Positions 61,283 through 64,000 of a DNA stretch of 64,000 nt are shown here, one piece after another. The DNA is taken from assembly GCA_027532775.1 (NCBI GenBank), contig JAPZTO010000003.1, positions 186,001 to 250,000 of the forward strand, given 5' to 3'. The notes under the pieces are model-generated. The model had not been told where the DNA came from, searched no databases, and worked only from the letters and a program-made list of their open reading frames with translations. Origin of the DNA: Beijerinckiaceae bacterium. GTDB taxonomy: Bacteria > Pseudomonadota > Alphaproteobacteria > Rhizobiales > Beijerinckiaceae. The position numbers and the translations under genes were made by a program. Each line of letters opens with the position of its first letter. Positions within the stretch are counted from its first letter, which is position 1.

Positions 61283-64000
61283 TCAGCGGATGCCGAGAAG
61301 ATAGCGCTGACGCTGCGGCTCCCGCAGCCGTGCCTCTGCGAAGGCGAGGGTCTGGTCCGCGGGCATCGGCTTGCCATAGAGGAAGCCCTGGGCCTCGTGG
61401 CAGCCCATCTGCCGCAGCAGCGAAAGCTGTTCTGCCGTTTCCACCCCTTCGGCGGTGATCTCGATACCGATCCGGTTGCCGAGATCGGTGATGGCCCGGA
61501 TGATCGCCTCGTTCCGGCGGTCGGAAATGCCCTTCACGAAGGAGCGGTCGATCTTGATCCGGTCGAAACGGTGACGATTGAGGTAGGAAAGCGACGACCA
61601 GCCCGTCCCGAAATCGTCAAGCGCCACGCGAATCCCGAGCATCTGCAGCTTCTGCAGCACGGCCAGCGTTGTCGGGCTGTCATCCAGCAGCGCTGATTCG
61701 GTGACCTCGATCTCGATGCGTTCGGGTGCGAGCCCGGTCCGGGCCATGGCGGACATCAGCGTGCCCATGAAATCGGGGTGCCGGAGTTGCATCACCGAGG
61801 CATTGATCGCTACACGCAGGGGTTCCGGCCAGGTCGCGGCGGTCTGCATGGCCTTGCGCATCACGAATTCGCCGATCGGAACGATCAGGCCGTTCTCCTC
61901 GGCAATCGGAATGAAGCTGGCGGGCGAGATCATCGTCCCGTCCGGGTGCCGCCAGCGGACCAAAGCCTCGAACCCGCTCTGCCCCTGCCGGGTCAGGTCG
62001 AGGATCGGCTGGAAATACACCTCGAAATGGTCGTTCAGGATGGCCTCGCGCAGGCCCAGCTCGATCTGCTGGCGTTCCTCGATCTGGTCCTCGAGGGCCT
62101 GGCTGTAGCGGCGGAAGGCATTCCGGCCGTCGCGCTTGGCCTGGTACATGGCCAGGTCGGCCCGGCGCTTGACCTGGTCGATCTCGGTATCTTCCGGCTG
62201 GCCGCCGGCAATGCCGATGCTGGCGCCCACGCTGGCGCGCTGCCCGCCCGAGAGATGCACGACCTGGTTGATCGCGCCGATGATCTGGATGGCCAGCTGG
62301 TCCAGCTGGGCGATAGCCTCCGGCTCTGTACAGAGAATGGCGAATTCATCGCCGCCCATCCGGGCAACAAGGCCGCGCCGGCCCGTCGTGGCCTCGATCC
62401 GGCGCCCGACCTGCGCCAGCAACTCGTCGCCGGCGGCATGGCCGAAACTGTCATTGACGGACTTGAACCGGTCGAGATCGATGTAGACGAGAACCGGGTA
62501 GATGCCGCTCGATTCGGCGGCCCGCATCGCGCGGTCAAGATGGCCCCGGAGGCTCTCGCGGTTGGCGAGCCCGGTCAGCTGGTCGATCTCGGCCAGTTCG
62601 CGGAGCCGCACCTGAGAGGCGATGCTTTCGGTGATGTCAGCCACCATGCCCTCGATATAGAGCGGGCTTCCGTCTTCGGCCGTGACGATCCAGGCCGTTT
62701 CCGAGACCCACATCTGGCGATTGTCGCGCGGGGCGATGACTTCGCTCTGGAAATCGCGGACAAGGCCGTGATCGCGCAGCAGGGCGAGCTTTTCCTCCTG
62801 CCGCAGCGGGTCCTGGTACCAGCGCGTGAGGCCGGCATCCAGCAGGGCCTTCTCCGTCTCGAAGCCCGCCATGGCGACGAGCGCAGGATTGGCATGGATC
62901 AGCCGGTAATCCAGCGCCATGCGGTAGATACCGATGATGCTGTGCTCGAACAGGTCCCGATACTCGGTTTCCGCCTGTTTCCGGCGCGTGACATCCCGGA
63001 TGTTGCAGACGATGCGCGGTTCGTCGCCGGCCTCTTCGGCCAGGGCAAGCGTACCCTCGACCCACATCCACGAGCCGTTCTTCCGCCGGAAGCGATGGAC
63101 CACCGTTGTCTTCGGATTGGTGGCGGACAGGCTCGCCATGGCATTCGCAACGGCCTCCAGATCATCCGGATGGACCCATTCATGCACGGGCGTGAAAAGC
63201 GCCTCCTCGGCGGTGTATCCGGCAAGGGTCTCGATGGCCGGCGAGCAATAGAGCCGCTTCCCGGCCCGCTCGCGCAGGATGATGACATCGCCGCTATGGG
63301 TGGCCAGCAGCTTGTATTGCGATTCCTTCTCGCGGATCTGCCGCTCGATCTCCAGCTGGGGCGTGATGTCTTCGTTGATCGCCACCCAGCCGCCATCGGA
63401 AGTCGGGTTGACGAAGATCCGGATGGTCCGCCCGTCGCGCAGGCGGATCAGGTGCGGTCGACCTCCCGCCTTCATCGCTTCCCGCCGCCATTCCAGATAA
63501 TCCTCGCGGGACATCATCGGATCGGTGCCGCGCTCGAGGCGCCGGGCGAAGATGGTGTTCAGCGGGGTTCCGGGGAGGATGTCATCGGGTTCGAGGCCGT
63601 AGAGTTCGGCATATTGCCGGTTCGCGACGGCAAGCCGCTCGTCGGGTCCGTAGAAGCAGAGCCCATGGGCGATATTGGCGATCGTGTGCTCGAACCGCTG
63701 GTTGTTGAGATCGAGATCACGCCTAAGGGTTTCCAGCTGGTCGATCTGGACCCGCAGGGTCACCTCATCCGAGGCGATCCGCGCGAAATCCTCGAGATGG
63801 CGGAGCTGCGCGTCGGTCCAGTCGCGCGGTGCGCGATCGATTGCGCAGAAGGCGCCGAAGACGGTGCCATCGGGCAGGCGCAGCGGAACGCCGAGATAGG
63901 CGACCACCCCCAGCGCCTCGAGCGCCGGGTGGCCGCGCATGGTCTCGTCAGCGCGGAGATCGTTGATCGCCAGATTACGACCGGACCGCGTGACATGCTG
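61283..64000 (-). CDS. GAF-PAS-GGDEF-EAL cyclic-di-GMP enzyme, cut at the right edge
   Basis: The frame is open to the end of the window; the piece in view is about 905 residues, and the first one is not a start. It begins inside a GAF domain (GRNLAINDLRADET), then has several PAS domains, for example around LLATHSGDVIILRERAGKRL. The cyclase domain has an intact GGDEF (VARMGGDEFAILC) but no RxxD inhibition site in the expected place. The phosphodiesterase domain has an intact EAL (GFEALVRWRHPDG), DDFGTGWSSLSYL and a C-terminal EGVETAEQLSLL. It probably links a sensory input to c-di-GMP turnover and so to motility. Confidence 0.9.
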   Translation of the reverse strand, partial: QHVTRSGRNLAINDLRADETMRGHPALEALGVVAYLGVPLRLPDGTVFGAFCAIDRAPRDWTDAQLRHLEDFARIASDEVTLRVQIDQLETLRRDLDLNNQRFEHTIANIAHGLCFYGPDERLAVANRQYAELYGLEPDDILPGTPLNTIFARRLERGTDPMMSREDYLEWRREAMKAGGRPHLIRLRDGRTIRIFVNPTSDGGWVAINEDITPQLEIERQIREKESQYKLLATHSGDVIILRERAGKRLYCSPAIETLAGYTAEEALFTPVHEWVHPDDLEAVANAMASLSATNPKTTVVHRFRRKNGSWMWVEGTLALAEEAGDEPRIVCNIRDVTRRKQAETEYRDLFEHSIIGIYRMALDYRLIHANPALVAMAGFETEKALLDAGLTRWYQDPLRQEEKLALLRDHGLVRDFQSEVIAPRDNRQMWVSETAWIVTAEDGSPLYIEGMVADITESIASQVRLRELAEIDQLTGLANRESLRGHLDRAMRAAESSGIYPVLVYIDLDRFKSVNDSFGHAAGDELLAQVGRRIEATTGRRGLVARMGGDEFAILCTEPEAIAQLDQLAIQIIGAINQVVHLSGGQRASVGASIGIAGGQPEDTEIDQVKRRADLAMYQAKRDGRNAFRRYSQALEDQIEERQQIELGLREAILNDHFEVYFQPILDLTRQGQSGFEALVRWRHPDGTMISPASFIPIAEENGLIVPIGEFVMRKAMQTAATWPEPLRVAINASVMQLRHPDFMGTLMSAMARTGLAPERIEIEVTESALLDDSPTTLAVLQKLQMLGIRVALDDFGTGWSSLSYLNRHRFDRIKIDRSFVKGISDRRNEAIIRAITDLGNRIGIEITAEGVETAEQLSLLRQMGCHEAQGFLYGKPMPADQTLAFAEARLREPQRQRYLLGIR

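Noticed and set aside
1-64000. CRISPR arrays, rRNA genes, insertion sequences
   Set aside because: No regularly spaced repeats, rRNA stretches or transposase-like proteins were seen.

Overview
The window looks like chromosome of a GC-rich, flagellated alphaproteobacterium, most likely of the Hyphomicrobiales (Rhizobiales) type. The evidence is the combination of CtrA, ChpT and a SciP (DUF1153) homologue, a FlbD-type flagellar activator, EipA (DUF1134), an imuA-imuB-dnaE2 SOS cassette, an alphaproteobacterial-type Fur protein and a GTTC-N7-GTTC LexA box. No 16S rRNA is present, so the taxonomy is inference.

Layout. 1-1144: two AT-rich genes, unlike the rest of the window, that look like the end of a DUF262 (GmrSD-like) gene and a HEPN-domain protein; they form the edge of a probable acquired defence island. 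1145-2089: no convincing gene. 2090-10231: envelope and stress accessory genes (two transglutaminase-like proteins, a lipid kinase plus PAP2 phosphatase, a DUF892 ferritin-like protein, an ABC exporter, a YihY/BrkB protein), with two decayed gene fragments joined back to back near 5880. 10232-19714: an AfuA/AfuB (iron or sugar phosphate) importer without its ATPase, a DUF3307 protein, a complete potFGHI-like polyamine importer and a divergent GntR regulator. 19784-25505: a LexA box and the imuA-imuB-dnaE2 mutasome operon. 25528-30908: an AceE-like thiamine-diphosphate enzyme, a coiled-coil membrane protein, EipA, a YHS-like protein and CysQ.

31037-54000 is a cell-cycle, chemotaxis and motility block: chpT, cheA-cheW-cheY-cheB-cheR, ctrA, fliI-fliJ, then (after a GNAT and a YbhN-like gene) flhA and flbD-fliN-fliH-fliG-fliF, pdxA, sciP, flgD and fliK. 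I find TTAA-N7-nTAA type CtrA boxes upstream of fliF, flhA and sciP, a sigma-54 promoter upstream of fliK-flgD, and a cluster of GANTC (CcrM) sites between ctrA and fliI. These fit the Caulobacter-type hierarchy: ChpT passes phosphate to CtrA, CtrA switches on early flagellar genes, FlbD and sigma-54 switch on late ones, and SciP tempers CtrA.

54082-64000: mnmA, a PmtA-like methyltransferase, a CAT-anticodon tRNA, an RND efflux pump with its adaptor, a divergent fur-family gene, and a GAF-PAS-GGDEF-EAL protein that runs off the right edge. I saw no CRISPR array, rRNA operon or intact transposon. The most unusual items are the left-edge DUF262/HEPN pair, the CheA with a second CheW-like module and a degenerate receiver, the fused gene fragments near 5880, and a small membrane-protein frame with an in-frame amber codon near 10600.
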